64,000 bases of DNA from Roseovarius salinarum (lineage in GTDB: Bacteria; Pseudomonadota; Alphaproteobacteria; Rhodobacterales; Rhodobacteraceae): positions 62,001-126,000 of the forward strand of contig NZ_PHNT01000002.1 in NCBI RefSeq assembly GCF_002834145.1, written 5' to 3'. Under the pieces are notes generated by a model, which did no database searches, had not been told where the DNA came from, and saw nothing but the letters and a program-made list of their open reading frames with translations. This document shows, in pieces, positions 33,947 through 43,599 of this stretch. A program made the position numbers and the translations under genes. Numbering within the stretch: the stretch's first letter is position 1; every line of letters starts with the position of its first letter.

Positions 33947-34855
33947 GTGCCCACATACACCGACCAGACGATCGGCGGCGATTTCGATCCCGGCTACCCG
34001 CCGCCGCTGCCCACGACGATCAACGTCGAGACGATCACACTGAACGACGCCGACGGGGACGGCTTCATCAGCCCCAATGGCTCGGACCAGGTCAACGGCA
34101 GCGATGTCGTCGCGGTCTACGACGGTGATACCGTCACGATCGACGGCAACACGATCACCGGCACGACCTTCTACACCGCCGATGGCGGGCGCTATTTCAC
34201 GCCGACCGACGGCTCGGTCCTGCCCGACGGCGGTACTGCCACCGATACCACCTTCGTGTGGTCAAGCACGCAGTTCGATGTGAATGATCTCGGTCCGCCG
34301 TGTTTCGTGGCCGGCACCCGCATCGCGGTGCCGGGTGGGACGAAACGGGTCGAGGAGCTCGCGATTGGCGACCTTGTCGAGACGATGGACCGCGGCCCGC
34401 AGCCGATCCGCTGGATCGGCCGGCGCACCGTGTGCGGCGATCGCGACCTTGCCCCGGTGCGCATCCCCGCCGGCGCGGTGGGCAACGCGCGTGCCCTGCT
34501 TGTGTCGCCACAGCACCGCATGCTGCTGTCGGACTGGCGCGCCCAGCTCTACGCGGGCGAGGATGCGGTCCTGTGCCCGGCCATCGCGCTGGTCGACGGC
34601 GGGCGCGCGGAGCGGGCCCCCTGCGACCTCGTTACCTACGTGCATTTCATGTTCGACCGGCACGAGGTCGTCTTTGCCGAGGGGGCGCCGACGGAAAGCT
34701 TCCACCTTGGCGATTACCTGTCGGGGGATCACACGGCCCTGCGGCGGGAAATCCTGACGGTGTTCCCCGAGCTCGACGCAAGCCCCGCGGCCACGCGGGC
34801 GGCCCGGCCCTCGCTCCGCCGCTTCGAGGGGGCTCTTGTCGCGCAGGCGGCCTGA
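33947..34855 (+). CDS. Second Hint_2-domain protein
   Basis: 302 aa. The first ~118 residues are acidic and Gly/Asp/Thr-rich with an EF-like D-A-D-G-D-G-F stretch; no signal peptide. The Hint_2 domain begins at C119 (CFVAGTRIAVPGG) and shares with the 1016 aa protein the landmarks IRWIGRR, SPQHRML, VTYVHFMFDRHEVVF and the closing T-E-S-F. The start is GTG with GGAGGCAGAGCA upstream. Likely exported by a C-terminal signal and possibly self-processing; role unknown. Confidence 0.85.
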   Translation: MPTYTDQTIGGDFDPGYPPPLPTTINVETITLNDADGDGFISPNGSDQVNGSDVVAVYDGDTVTIDGNTITGTTFYTADGGRYFTPTDGSVLPDGGTATDTTFVWSSTQFDVNDLGPPCFVAGTRIAVPGGTKRVEELAIGDLVETMDRGPQPIRWIGRRTVCGDRDLAPVRIPAGAVGNARALLVSPQHRMLLSDWRAQLYAGEDAVLCPAIALVDGGRAERAPCDLVTYVHFMFDRHEVVFAEGAPTESFHLGDYLSGDHTALRREILTVFPELDASPAATRAARPSLRRFEGALVAQAA

Positions 34856-34885
34856 GCCCGCCCCGCGACCACGGCGCGCCGCCCG

Positions 34886-35209
34886 TTACATCGCGAAGGA
34901 CGTGCCGCAGCCGCAGGAACTGGTCGCGTTCGGGTTGTCGATGGTGAACCGCGCGCCGATCAGCTCCTCGGTGAAATCTATGGTTGCGCCTGCAAGGAAA
35001 GGTTGTGAAACCTCGTCGATGACCACGCGCTGACCGTCGTTTTCCAGCACCAGGTCGTCATCGGCGGGCGCATCCAGGCTGATGCTGTACTCGAAGCCCG
35101 AACAGCCCCCGCCCTGGACCGCCACGCGGAGCGCCTGGCCCTTGTCGCCGGCACCGATCTCGGCCAAGCGTGCGAACGCGCGGTCCGTGACCTTGGGGGG
35201 CAGTTGCAT
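34886..35209 (-). CDS. IscA/ErpA-family Fe-S cluster insertion protein
   Basis: 107 aa A-type carrier. The three cluster cysteines are in G-G-C-S-G-F and S-S-C-G-C-G-T. It receives Fe-S clusters from the scaffold and hands them to apo-enzymes. Length and C-terminus fit ErpA/IscA. It ends 30 bp from the convergent Hint gene and is divergent from dgt. The ATG at 35209 is preceded by GAGGAGCCTGCC. Confidence 0.9.
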   Translation of the reverse strand: MQLPPKVTDRAFARLAEIGAGDKGQALRVAVQGGGCSGFEYSISLDAPADDDLVLENDGQRVVIDEVSQPFLAGATIDFTEELIGARFTIDNPNATSSCGCGTSFAM

Positions 35210-35286
35210 GGCAGGCTCCTCGCGGTTTCCTTGTCCTCGCGTTTCGAATATATGACCAAGGGAAACAGGGGACAAGGAGTCCGGCG

Positions 35287-36450
35287 ATGCATGCGCCCTA
35301 CGCCGCGCATCCGGCCGCGACCCGCGGGCGGCTGGTGCCCGAGGAGGAAAGCGCATTCCGGTCCTGCTATCAGCGGGACCGCGACCGGATCATCCACTCG
35401 TCGGCCTTCCGGCGGCTCAAGCACAAGACGCAGGTCTTCGTCGAGCACGAGGGCGATTATTTCCGCACGCGCCTGACCCATTCGATCGAGGTGGCGCAGG
35501 TCGCGCGCACGATCGCGGGCGCGCTCGGGCTCGACCAGGAACTGACCGAGGCGGTGGCGCTGGCCCACGACCTGGGACACACGCCCTTCGGCCACACCGG
35601 CGAGGATGCGCTGGACGCGCTGATGCAGCCCTGGGGCGGGTTCGATCACAACGCGCAGACGGTGCGGATCGTCACCGCGCTGGAGCGGCACTATGCCGAG
35701 TTCGACGGCCTCAACCTGACCTGGGACACGCTGGAGGGCATCGCCAAGCACAACGGCCCGGTGGAGGGCAAACCGCCCGAGACGCTGGCCGACTACAATG
35801 CCCGCCATGACCTCGAACTGCACACCCATGCCAGCGCCGAGGCGCAGGCGGCGGCCGTGTCGGACGACATCGCCTACAACAACCATGATCTGCACGACGG
35901 GTTGCGCGCGCGGCTGTTCACCGAGGACGAGATCGCGGCGCTGCCGGTCGTGGGCGATTGCTATGCCGAGGTGGACGGGAAATACCCCGGTCTCGATCCC
36001 TACCGCCGGCGGCACGAGGCGCTTCGCCGGGTCTTCGGGCTGATGGTGGGCGACGTGATCGAGGCCGCCCGCGCCGCTCTGGCCGAGGCCGCGCCCGACA
36101 GCATCGACGCCGTGCGCGGGCTGGGCCGGCCGGTGATCGGGTTTTCGCCCCGTATGCGCGCGGATGTCGACGCGATCCGCCATTTCCTGTTCACACGGAT
36201 GTATCGCGCACCGCCCGTCATGGAGAAACGCGCGCAGGTCACCCGCGTGGTCGAGGAACTGTTCCCTTTCTACATGGACAAGCCACAGTTCCTGCCGGCG
36301 CGCTGGCAGGCGGACGTGCAACAGGCTGGCAGCGAACGCGCGCTGGCACGGCTGGTGTGCGACTACATCGCCGGCATGACCGACCGCTTCGCGCTTCAGG
36401 CGCACGCGGAACACCTTGGTGGCCCCGGCGGGCCGGGCGAACGGGGGTAG
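35287..36450 (+). CDS. dgt: dGTP triphosphohydrolase-like HD protein
   Basis: 387 aa HD-domain phosphohydrolase. R-L-T-H-S-I-E-V-A-Q (first His) and LAHDLGHTPFGHTGEDALD (HD pair) form the metal site; F-D-H-N-A-Q-T-V and S-D-D-I-A-Y-N-N-H-D are family blocks. It hydrolyses dNTPs to nucleoside and triphosphate. Non-E. coli-type length. It starts 78 bp from the divergent erpA-like gene and ends 4 bp before the antiporter gene. Confidence 0.92.
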   Translation: MHAPYAAHPAATRGRLVPEEESAFRSCYQRDRDRIIHSSAFRRLKHKTQVFVEHEGDYFRTRLTHSIEVAQVARTIAGALGLDQELTEAVALAHDLGHTPFGHTGEDALDALMQPWGGFDHNAQTVRIVTALERHYAEFDGLNLTWDTLEGIAKHNGPVEGKPPETLADYNARHDLELHTHASAEAQAAAVSDDIAYNNHDLHDGLRARLFTEDEIAALPVVGDCYAEVDGKYPGLDPYRRRHEALRRVFGLMVGDVIEAARAALAEAAPDSIDAVRGLGRPVIGFSPRMRADVDAIRHFLFTRMYRAPPVMEKRAQVTRVVEELFPFYMDKPQFLPARWQADVQQAGSERALARLVCDYIAGMTDRFALQAHAEHLGGPGGPGERG

Positions 36451-36454
36451 CGGC

Positions 36455-38278
36455 ATGGCGGACGTGGCGGATGGCGCGATGGCGCCCGTGATGGCCTTCG
36501 CGCTGGTGGGGGTGCTCGGCGTGGGCGCGCAATGGCTGGCATGGCGCCTGCGGATGCCGGCGATCGTGCTGATGCTGGCCGCCGGGCTGATCGTGGGGCC
36601 GGTGACGGGCCTTTTCGACCCGCGCCGCGACATCGGCGCGCTGTTGGACCCAATGATCGCGGTGGCGGTAGCGATCATCCTGTTCGAAGGCGGGCTGACG
36701 CTGAACTTTCGCTCGTTGCGTGGCGCGGCCGAAGGCGTGCGCCGGCTGGTCGGCGTGGGTGCGCCGCTGGGCTGGCTGGGCTCGGCGCTGGCGCTGCACT
36801 ACGTCGCCGGTCTTGGCTGGGCGGCCTCGGCCGTGTTCGGCGGGATCATGATCGTGACCGGCCCGACGGTCATCGCGCCGTTGCTGCGGCAGGCGCGGTT
36901 GGCGCACCGGCCCGCGCAGCTGCTGCAATGGGAGGCCATCGTCGGTGACCCGATCGGCGCGCTGGCCGCCGTTCTGGCCTTCGAGGTGGTGCTGGTTCTG
37001 GACGCGGCAGAGACACTGGGCGCCGCCGCGCTCGACATGGGCCGCGGGATCGTGGTGGCCGGGCTGCTGGGGCTGCTCGGGGGCTGGTGCCTGGCGCAGG
37101 CGTTCCGCCGCGCGCTGGTGCCCGAGTACATGAAGGTGCCGGTGCTTTTCGCGCTGCTGCTTGCCGTCTTCGCCGTCTCGGACGCGGTGCTGCACGAAAG
37201 CGGGTTGCTGGCCGTGACGGTGATGGGAATCGCGGTGGCCAACGCCGACCTGCCCAGTTTCGGCGAATTGCGCCGGTTCAAGGAGCATGCGACCGTGCTG
37301 CTGGTCTCGGGCGTGTTCATTCTGCTGGCCGCGTCGATGGATCTTGCCACGCTGGCCGCGCTGGACTGGCGCGCCGGCGCTTTCGTCGCGGTTGTCGTCC
37401 TGCTGGTGCGCCCCGTGACGGTGCTGGGCGCGCTGCTGGCCACGCGCGTGCCGTGGCGCGAACGCTGGCTGGTGGCGCTGACGGGGCCGCGCGGCGTGGT
37501 GCTGGTGGCGGTGGCCGGGCTGTTCGGTGAACGCCTGCTGGCGCTGGGGTTTGCCGATGCGGAGCGGATCGCTCCGCTGGCGTTCGCACTGGTCGCGGCC
37601 ACGGTATTGCTTCACGGCTTCGCGCTGCGCCCGCTGGCCCGCGCGCTGGGGCTGGCCAGTGCCGAGACGCCGGGCGTGATCCTCGTGGGCGGTTCGCAGT
37701 TGGCCGCCGCGCTGGCCGAGACCCTGCGCGATCTCGAGGTCCCCGCGCTGGTGGCCGACGCCAACCGCAGTCGCCTGCGCAGTGCCCGGGAGGCGGGGTT
37801 GCCGGTCTTCTTCGGCGACATCCTGTCGGAGGCCGCCGAGGACCATGTGGAGCTGATGAGCTATGGCCAGGTCGTGGCCATGAGCGACAACGACGCCTAC
37901 AACACGCTGGTCGCCACGGACCTGGCCCCCGAGTTCGGGCGCGAGAACGTCTTTCAGCTCAAGCGTGCAAAGCACGACAGCCGCCGCCACGAGTTGCCGG
38001 CAACCCTGGGCGGGCGTGCCATCGCCGGCGGGGAAGGATACTACGAACTGGCCCGGCGCATGGCCGCGGGCTGGCAGGTGTGCGCGACGCCGCTGAGCGA
38101 GGGGTACGGCCCCGACCAATGGCGCGCGGACAACCCCGAGGCGATCGCGCTGGCCGAGGTCAGCGACCGCGGCGGCTTGCGGATCATCCCCGAAGGCGAT
38201 GAGCCGGGCGACGCCGACGGCACGCATGTCGTGGCCCTTGTCCCGGACCGCGAGGCAGGGGCGGCCAACGGCGGTTAA
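36455..38278 (+). CDS. CPA1-type cation/proton antiporter with RCK-like domain
   Basis: 607 aa. About 12 transmembrane helices in residues 8-405; I-V-T-G-P-T-V-I and W-E-A-I-V-G-D-P-I are the CPA antiporter core motifs. Residues ~415-520 resemble a TrkA-N/RCK nucleotide-binding fold (V-I-L-V-G-G-S-Q-L and the M-S-D-N-D-A-Y-N strand), and ~540-607 are a soluble tail. It exchanges Na+ or K+ for H+ at the inner membrane, likely gated by nucleotide. Follows dgt by 4 bp. Confidence 0.87.
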   Translation: MADVADGAMAPVMAFALVGVLGVGAQWLAWRLRMPAIVLMLAAGLIVGPVTGLFDPRRDIGALLDPMIAVAVAIILFEGGLTLNFRSLRGAAEGVRRLVGVGAPLGWLGSALALHYVAGLGWAASAVFGGIMIVTGPTVIAPLLRQARLAHRPAQLLQWEAIVGDPIGALAAVLAFEVVLVLDAAETLGAAALDMGRGIVVAGLLGLLGGWCLAQAFRRALVPEYMKVPVLFALLLAVFAVSDAVLHESGLLAVTVMGIAVANADLPSFGELRRFKEHATVLLVSGVFILLAASMDLATLAALDWRAGAFVAVVVLLVRPVTVLGALLATRVPWRERWLVALTGPRGVVLVAVAGLFGERLLALGFADAERIAPLAFALVAATVLLHGFALRPLARALGLASAETPGVILVGGSQLAAALAETLRDLEVPALVADANRSRLRSAREAGLPVFFGDILSEAAEDHVELMSYGQVVAMSDNDAYNTLVATDLAPEFGRENVFQLKRAKHDSRRHELPATLGGRAIAGGEGYYELARRMAAGWQVCATPLSEGYGPDQWRADNPEAIALAEVSDRGGLRIIPEGDEPGDADGTHVVALVPDREAGAANGG

Positions 38279-38313
38279 AGATTCCGCAGCCGGGCGCGGC
38301 TAGGCTGCGGCCC

Positions 38314-38937
38314 GTGCAGAGTGTCTGGAATCTCGAGGGGCGGACCGTGCTGATCGCCGGTGCCGGCGGGCCGGCCGGCGGTGACGTCGTGCGCGCGTTC
38401 AGCGATGGCGGCGCGCGCGTCGTGGCGCTGGATCGCGATGAGCCGGCGGTGCTGGCGTTGGCGCGTGCTGCGCCAAGGCGGGTGGAGCCGCTGGCGCTCG
38501 ATCCGATGCGCCCGGCGCCCTGCCGCCTGCTTGGCGAGGTCTGGGCCGACTCGCCCCTGCATGCGCTGGTCCACCTTCAGGCGCTTGCGGTGCCGGCCCG
38601 ACCGGGCACGGCCATCCAGTCGGTGGCGGCGCTGACGCGGGCGCTTGGCCCGGCGCTCGTGGCCGGCTCCGGGCGTGTCGTGATCGCGCATGCGGCGGCG
38701 GGCGCCGATGCGCCGGCCGAGGCGAGCGCCTTCGCGCCCGCCTTTGCCAGGCTCGCGACCGGGCTGGACGCAACCGGCCCTTGGCCGGCCGGCCGCGTCA
38801 ACGCGGTGTGTCTGCCGCCTTGTGCATTATCCGGCGCGCCACCGGCGGCGGCGCGCCACGCCATGCTGTTTCTGGCCAGCGATCTGGCCGACGGGATCGG
38901 CGGCGGGATTCTGCGGGTCGTGCCCGGCGCGTGTTGA
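38314..38937 (+). CDS. Degenerate SDR-fold protein
   Basis: 207 aa. The N-terminus has a Rossmann-like A-G-A-G-G-P-A-G-G turn (15-23) and a V-V-A-L-D-R cofactor strand, and the C-terminal F-L-A-S-D-L-A-D-G-I-G-G-G-I-L matches short-chain dehydrogenases. The N-A-A-G motif and the catalytic Ser, Tyr-x-x-x-Lys set are missing, and the protein is ~40 residues short. It is probably a non-catalytic paralogue. GTG start; a poor ribosome site makes the start uncertain. Reading frame is intact. Confidence 0.6.
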   Translation: MQSVWNLEGRTVLIAGAGGPAGGDVVRAFSDGGARVVALDRDEPAVLALARAAPRRVEPLALDPMRPAPCRLLGEVWADSPLHALVHLQALAVPARPGTAIQSVAALTRALGPALVAGSGRVVIAHAAAGADAPAEASAFAPAFARLATGLDATGPWPAGRVNAVCLPPCALSGAPPAAARHAMLFLASDLADGIGGGILRVVPGAC

Positions 38938-38957
38938 AGGCGCTCCGCCGTGGTGCG

Positions 38958-39650
38958 TCAGAATTTAAGGTGCAAGCCGATTTTCAGCGCTGTGTGGGAA
39001 AACCCGATGTTGGCCGGGGCGACCGACGGCTGGAAGTAGTTGGCCGTGTCGAAATCGTAATGCGCGATCTCGCCCCGCAGGACCGTGTTCGAGCCGAGCT
39101 TGCGCTCCGCGCCGAACGCGATGGTCCAGCCATCGAGGGTTTCGGAGGTGTCCGCGGCATAGAACGGTGCACCGGTCGCCACGTTGATGGACTGGGCATC
39201 GGCGTCGGCGAAGGCATAACCGGCCGCGCCGTAGATGTGCCACCTGTCCATCGCACCGCCGATCCGGCCGCGGATGGAGCCGAAGGAGTTCAACTCCGTC
39301 TGGCACGAAAAGGCCGGGTTCGGACAGGGCGTGCTGCCGGAAATGTCGGCCGCGTTGAACTCCGCGTCGAAGCCGTAGACCAGCGAATTCGACTGCCAGT
39401 TGTAGCCGGCGTAGAGGCCGCCGAAGCCGCCGTCGTTGTCATGGTCGGCTCGCGTGCCCGCCAGCGGGAACAGCCAGTCCACATCACCCTGCGCGCCACC
39501 GGCCTGCACGCCGATGAAGGCGCCGCTCCAGTCCTCCACCGGCGGGGCAACAGGGGCGGGTTCCGGCATGGGCGCGGGCTCGGGCGAGCCGGCAATCGCG
39601 GCGGTCGCGGTCCCGGCGAAAAGGGCGGTTAGAAGTCCTGCACGAAACAT
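38958..39650 (-). CDS. Outer-membrane beta-barrel protein
   Basis: 230 aa. A signal peptide (to A-I-A-G, ~21) is followed by a Pro/Glu/Ala linker, then an eight-stranded barrel pattern of alternating polar and aromatic residues (W-S-G-A-F-I-G-V-Q-A-G-G, G-L-Y-A-G-Y-N-W, I-Y-G-A-A-G-Y-A-F). It ends in Phe, the BAM targeting signal. Resembles the Omp25/OmpA-like porin family. Two cysteines 10 residues apart in a presumed surface loop may form a disulfide. Divergent from argS over 177 bp. Confidence 0.82.
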   Translation of the reverse strand: MFRAGLLTALFAGTATAAIAGSPEPAPMPEPAPVAPPVEDWSGAFIGVQAGGAQGDVDWLFPLAGTRADHDNDGGFGGLYAGYNWQSNSLVYGFDAEFNAADISGSTPCPNPAFSCQTELNSFGSIRGRIGGAMDRWHIYGAAGYAFADADAQSINVATGAPFYAADTSETLDGWTIAFGAERKLGSNTVLRGEIAHYDFDTANYFQPSVAPANIGFSHTALKIGLHLKF

Positions 39651-39774
39651 TGGCTGATCCCCCGTTACTCGTGTGAGTGGTGAAGTTAGTTTATGCGCTC
39701 GCGCGTCGATTGGGCAGGGGTGACCCGACGGAAATATGCAGACCGTGTTATGCGGGACACAAGCCGCGCCGCCC

Positions 39775-39802
39775 TTGACCCCCCGGGTGCCTCTGGTACA
39801 CG
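39775..39802 (+). promoter_or_regulatory. Candidate argS promoter
   Basis: TTGACC (39775-39780), 16 bp spacer, TACACG (39797-39802). A start near 39809 would leave a leader of about 20 nt before the argS ATG. Confidence 0.45.
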
Positions 39803-39827
39803 CACGGCGTCAGTCTGGAGGCGTGAC

Positions 39828-41573
39828 ATGAACCTTTTCTCCGAGACCAGGGGGCTGGTCGTCGACAGCCTCGCCGCCATGCAGGCCGAGGGGGCGCTGC
39901 CCGCGGGGCTGGATTTCGCGAACGTCACCGTTGAACCCCCGCGCGACCCCGCGCATGGCGACATGGCCACGAACGCGGCGATGGTGCTGGCCAAGCCCGC
40001 CGGTGCCAAGCCGCGCGACATCGCTGCCACGCTGGCCCCGATGCTGGCGGCCGACGCCCGGATCGAGTCCGCGGATGTCGCCGGGCCGGGCTTCATCAAC
40101 CTGCGGCTGGCCGCATCGGCCTGGCACGAGGTGCTGCGCACCGCGCTGGCGGCCGGCGACGATTTCGGCCGCTCCGCGATGGGGCAGGGCACGCGGGTGA
40201 ACGTCGAATACGTCTCGGCCAACCCGACGGGGCCGCTGCACGTGGGCCACACGCGCGGCGCGGTCTTCGGCGACGCGCTGGCCAGCCTGCTGGATTTCGC
40301 CGGTTACGCGGTGACGCGCGAATACTACATCAACGACGGCGGCGCACAGGTGGACGTGCTCGCCCGCTCGGTCTACCTGCGCTATCTGGAGGCGCACGGG
40401 CAGGCCGTGGCTTTCGAGGACGGCACCTATCCCGGCGACTACCTGATCGGCGTCGGCGAGGCGCTGGCCGCACAGGTGGGCGATGCCTATGTCGACCAGC
40501 CCGAGGCGGTCTGGCTGGCCGAGGTCCGCGCCTTCGCGATCAACGCGATGATGGGGATGATCCGCGATGATCTTGCCGCGCTCGGCGTCGAGATGGATAC
40601 GTTCTTCTCGGAGAAATCCCTCTACGGGACCGGCCGCATCGAGGAGGCGTTGGACGCGCTCGAGGCCAGGGGCCTGCTTTACAAGGGCGTGCTGGAGCCG
40701 CCCAAGGGCAAGACGCCCGAGGACTGGGAGCCGCGCGAACAGACGCTGTTCCGGTCCACAGCGTTCGGCGACGACGTGGACCGGCCGATCGCCAAGTCCG
40801 ACGGAAGCTGGACCTATTTCGCCCCCGACATCGCCTACCACTACGACAAGGTCAGCCGCGGCTTCGACATGCTGATCGACGTCTTCGGCGCCGACCACGG
40901 CGGTTACGTCAAGCGGATGAAGGCCGCCGTGGCCGCGCTGACCGACGGGCAGGTGCCGCTGGAGATCAAGCTGTGCCAGCTCGTCAAGCTCTACAAGAAC
41001 GGCGAGCCGTTCAAGATGTCCAAGCGCGCCGGCACCTTCGTGACGCTGCGCGACGTGGTCGACCAGGTCGGCGCGGATGTCACGCGCTTCGTCATGCTGA
41101 CCCGCAAGAACGACGCGCCGCTGGACTTCGACTTCGACAAGGTGCTCGAGCAGTCGAAGGACAACCCGGTGTTCTACGTCCAGTACGCACACGCGCGCGT
41201 GTGCTCGGTGCTGCGCAAGGCACAGGCGGCGGGGATCGCGGTGGACGACGCCACGCTGGCCGGCGCGGACCTGTCGATCCTGACGCACGAGGCCGAACTG
41301 GCGCTGGCCCGCAAGATCGCCGAGTGGCCCCGCCAGGTGGAGATCGCCGCGCGCATGGGTGAGCCGCATCGCGTCGCGTTCTACCTTTACGATCTGGCCA
41401 GCGAGCTGCACGCGCTGTGGAACCTGGGCCACGACAATCCGGGCCTGCGCTTCCTCCAGGAAGGCGACGCGGCCACGAGCGCGGCGAAAATCGCGCTGGC
41501 GCGCGCCGCGACCGTTGTTATTTCTGCCGGTCTTGGTATTCTTGGGGTCACTCCGGCGCAGGAGATGCGGTAA
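39828..41573 (+). CDS. argS: Arginyl-tRNA synthetase
   Basis: 581 aa class I synthetase. P-L-H-V-G-H (136-141) is the HIGH motif after [15 protein letters not shown] is the KMSKS-type loop; the C-terminal DALR anticodon-binding domain is present. It charges tRNA-Arg. The ATG at 39828 with TGGAGGCGTGAC upstream gives the usual N-terminus. First gene of a run continuing through a SPOR protein, nagZ, scpA and scpB. Confidence 0.94.
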   Translation: MNLFSETRGLVVDSLAAMQAEGALPAGLDFANVTVEPPRDPAHGDMATNAAMVLAKPAGAKPRDIAATLAPMLAADARIESADVAGPGFINLRLAASAWHEVLRTALAAGDDFGRSAMGQGTRVNVEYVSANPTGPLHVGHTRGAVFGDALASLLDFAGYAVTREYYINDGGAQVDVLARSVYLRYLEAHGQAVAFEDGTYPGDYLIGVGEALAAQVGDAYVDQPEAVWLAEVRAFAINAMMGMIRDDLAALGVEMDTFFSEKSLYGTGRIEEALDALEARGLLYKGVLEPPKGKTPEDWEPREQTLFRSTAFGDDVDRPIAKSDGSWTYFAPDIAYHYDKVSRGFDMLIDVFGADHGGYVKRMKAAVAALTDGQVPLEIKLCQLVKLYKNGEPFKMSKRAGTFVTLRDVVDQVGADVTRFVMLTRKNDAPLDFDFDKVLEQSKDNPVFYVQYAHARVCSVLRKAQAAGIAVDDATLAGADLSILTHEAELALARKIAEWPRQVEIAARMGEPHRVAFYLYDLASELHALWNLGHDNPGLRFLQEGDAATSAAKIALARAATVVISAGLGILGVTPAQEMR

Positions 41574-41585
41574 CAAACCGCGCAA

Positions 41586-41618
41586 CGCCGGGGCGAGGCA
41601 CAGCAAGAAACCCCGGCG
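41586..41618. other. Hairpin between argS and the SPOR gene
   Basis: CGCCGGGG (41586-41593) and CCCCGGCG (41611-41618), 8 bp with a 17 nt loop, in the 77 bp gap. A second shorter hairpin GGCGG/CCGCC follows at 41615-41631 and overlaps it, so the two are mutually exclusive. No T-run, so not an ordinary terminator; it may be a processing or attenuation point within the operon. Confidence 0.35.
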
Positions 41619-41650
41619 GCCATGCACCGCCGGAGGGAGCGAGGCGAGAC

Positions 41651-42595
41651 ATGGCAGAAATGCAGGCAACGCACCCAAGGGCTGCGTACGGGCAATCTGA
41701 ATCGGACACCCATTCCACATCGCGATCTCTGGCCGGGCTGGTGCACGGGGTCGGGGCCCTCGCGTCCCTGGCGCTCGTCGTCGGGATCGGCGTCTGGGGA
41801 TACAAGCTGGTCGCCCGCGACGTGAGCGGCGTGCCGGTGGTGCGCGCGGCCGAGGGGCCGATGCGCGTCCAGCCCGATGATCCCGGCGGCAAGCCCGCCC
41901 TCAACCAGGGCCTGTCGGTCAACCAGGTGGCCGCGGGCAAGCCGGCCGACGACGCGCCCGAGCGTGTCGTGCTGGCGCCGGCGCCGCTGGATCTCGACGC
42001 CGGGACCGCGCAGGCAGACGCGCAGCCCGCCGCGGAACCCGCGGTGGCCGACGCCGAGGATCAGCGCGCCGCGGTTCTGGCGCTGGCCGAAGAGTTGTCG
42101 GAGGGGGCCATGCCCCTGTCCGAGAGCCCCGAGGCGGACGAGGCGAGCGGCGCGGAGGCCACCCGCGCGGACGCGGAACCAACGGCCCCGGCCCAGCAGA
42201 ATACGGCAACCGAAGCAGACAGCGATGCCGCCGCAGGGCTTGGCCGCTCGCTGCGGCCGAAGCTGCGGCCCGCCGCGCTGAAATCCGTCACGCACACGGC
42301 GGCGGCCTCGGGCCCCCGCGACGTGGACCCCGAAAACATTCCCGCCGGCACCCGGCTTGCCCAGCTGGGCGCCTTCGAGAGCGCCGAGGTCGCGCGCGAC
42401 GAATGGCGCCGCATCAGCGACGAATTCGCCTCGGTCCTGTCTGACAAGGACCGGGTGATCCAGCGTGCCGAAAGCGGGGGTCGCATCTTCTACCGGCTGC
42501 GCGCCATGGGGTTCGAGGATCTGGCGGACGCCCGCCGCTTCTGTTCGGCGCTGGTCTCGGAAGGGGCCGAGTGCATCCCCGTGGTCACGCGGTGA
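41651..42595 (+). CDS. SPOR-domain cell-division-type membrane protein
   Basis: 314 aa type II membrane protein: cytoplasmic N-terminus, one transmembrane helix at ~29-50, a long Ala/Glu/Asp/Pro-rich linker, and a C-terminal SPOR domain (~232-314; T-R-L-A-Q-L-G-A-F, then G-R-I-F-Y-R-L-R-A-M-G-F). SPOR domains bind denuded glycan strands at the septum. Its stop overlaps the nagZ GTG (GTGA), linking it to peptidoglycan turnover. Confidence 0.88.
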   Translation: MAEMQATHPRAAYGQSESDTHSTSRSLAGLVHGVGALASLALVVGIGVWGYKLVARDVSGVPVVRAAEGPMRVQPDDPGGKPALNQGLSVNQVAAGKPADDAPERVVLAPAPLDLDAGTAQADAQPAAEPAVADAEDQRAAVLALAEELSEGAMPLSESPEADEASGAEATRADAEPTAPAQQNTATEADSDAAAGLGRSLRPKLRPAALKSVTHTAAASGPRDVDPENIPAGTRLAQLGAFESAEVARDEWRRISDEFASVLSDKDRVIQRAESGGRIFYRLRAMGFEDLADARRFCSALVSEGAECIPVVTR

Positions 42596-43599
42596 GCGCG
42601 CCGGCGGCCTGTATCCTCGACGCGGACGGGCCGCGGCTGACATCGCGGGAAGCGCGGTTCTTCTCAAGGGCGCAGCCCTGGGGGTTCATCCTGTTCGCGC
42701 GCAACGTCGAGGCGCCCGCCCAACTGCGCGCGCTTTGCGACGAGATGCGCGGGGCAGTTGGCCGGCACGCGCCCATCCTCGTCGACCAGGAAGGCGGCCG
42801 CGTGCAGCGTCTGGGCCCGCCGCATTGGCGCGAATGGCCCAGCCCGCGCGCGCATGCCGCGACTGCCGGTGACCGCGCCTCGGCGGCCATTTGGATGCGG
42901 TACCGGTTGATCGCGGCCGAACTGTCGGAGCTGGGAATCGACGTGAACTGCGCACCGACCGCCGACATCGCCGGGCTGCAGACCCACACCTTCCTGGCCG
43001 ACCGGTGTTTCGGCGCCGATGCCGGGACGGTGGCGCGCGTGGCCCGCGCGGCCGCGGAGGGGATGATGGACGGCGGGGTTCTTCCGGTCGTCAAGCACAT
43101 TCCCGGGCATGGACGCGCGCGGGCCGACAGCCATCACGCGCTGCCGGTGGTGGGCGCGGACATGCCGGCCCTGCGCGAGACGGATTTCGCCCCGTTCCGG
43201 GCGCTTCGCGACCTGCCGATGGCGATGACGGCGCATGTGGTCTACACGGCGCTTGATCCCCGGCCGGCCACGACCTCGCCCGTGGTGATGGAGGCGATCC
43301 GCCGCGACATCGGCTTTTCGGGGCTGGTCATGTCCGACGACCTGTCGATGCAGGCGCTCAAGGGCTGCCCGGAGCAGCGCGTGCGCGCCGCGCTGGACGC
43401 GGGCTGCGACGTGGCGCTGTATTGCAACGCGACGCTGGCAGAGCGCGAGGCCGTGGCCGAGGCCGCGGGGCCACTGGCGGGCGCCGCGCTGTCGCGTGCC
43501 GAGGCGGCGCTTGCCATGCGCCGTGCCCCGAAGCCGGTTGACATCGCCGCGTTGGAGGCAAAGCTTGAAGCCCTGACGGGGGATGCGTGGCATGGCTGA
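42592..43599 (+). CDS. nagZ: Beta-N-acetylhexosaminidase
   Basis: 335 aa glycoside hydrolase family 3 enzyme. K168-H-I-P-G-H-G-R-A-R-A-D-S-H carries the GH3 His/Asp acid-base dyad, and V-M-S-D-D-L-S-M the nucleophile Asp. It releases GlcNAc from GlcNAc-anhydroMurNAc peptides in the cytoplasm; the product feeds AnmK (22 kb). GTG start overlapping the previous stop; its own stop overlaps the scpA ATG. Confidence 0.92.
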   Translation: MSAPAACILDADGPRLTSREARFFSRAQPWGFILFARNVEAPAQLRALCDEMRGAVGRHAPILVDQEGGRVQRLGPPHWREWPSPRAHAATAGDRASAAIWMRYRLIAAELSELGIDVNCAPTADIAGLQTHTFLADRCFGADAGTVARVARAAAEGMMDGGVLPVVKHIPGHGRARADSHHALPVVGADMPALRETDFAPFRALRDLPMAMTAHVVYTALDPRPATTSPVVMEAIRRDIGFSGLVMSDDLSMQALKGCPEQRVRAALDAGCDVALYCNATLAEREAVAEAAGPLAGAALSRAEAALAMRRAPKPVDIAALEAKLEALTGDAWHG

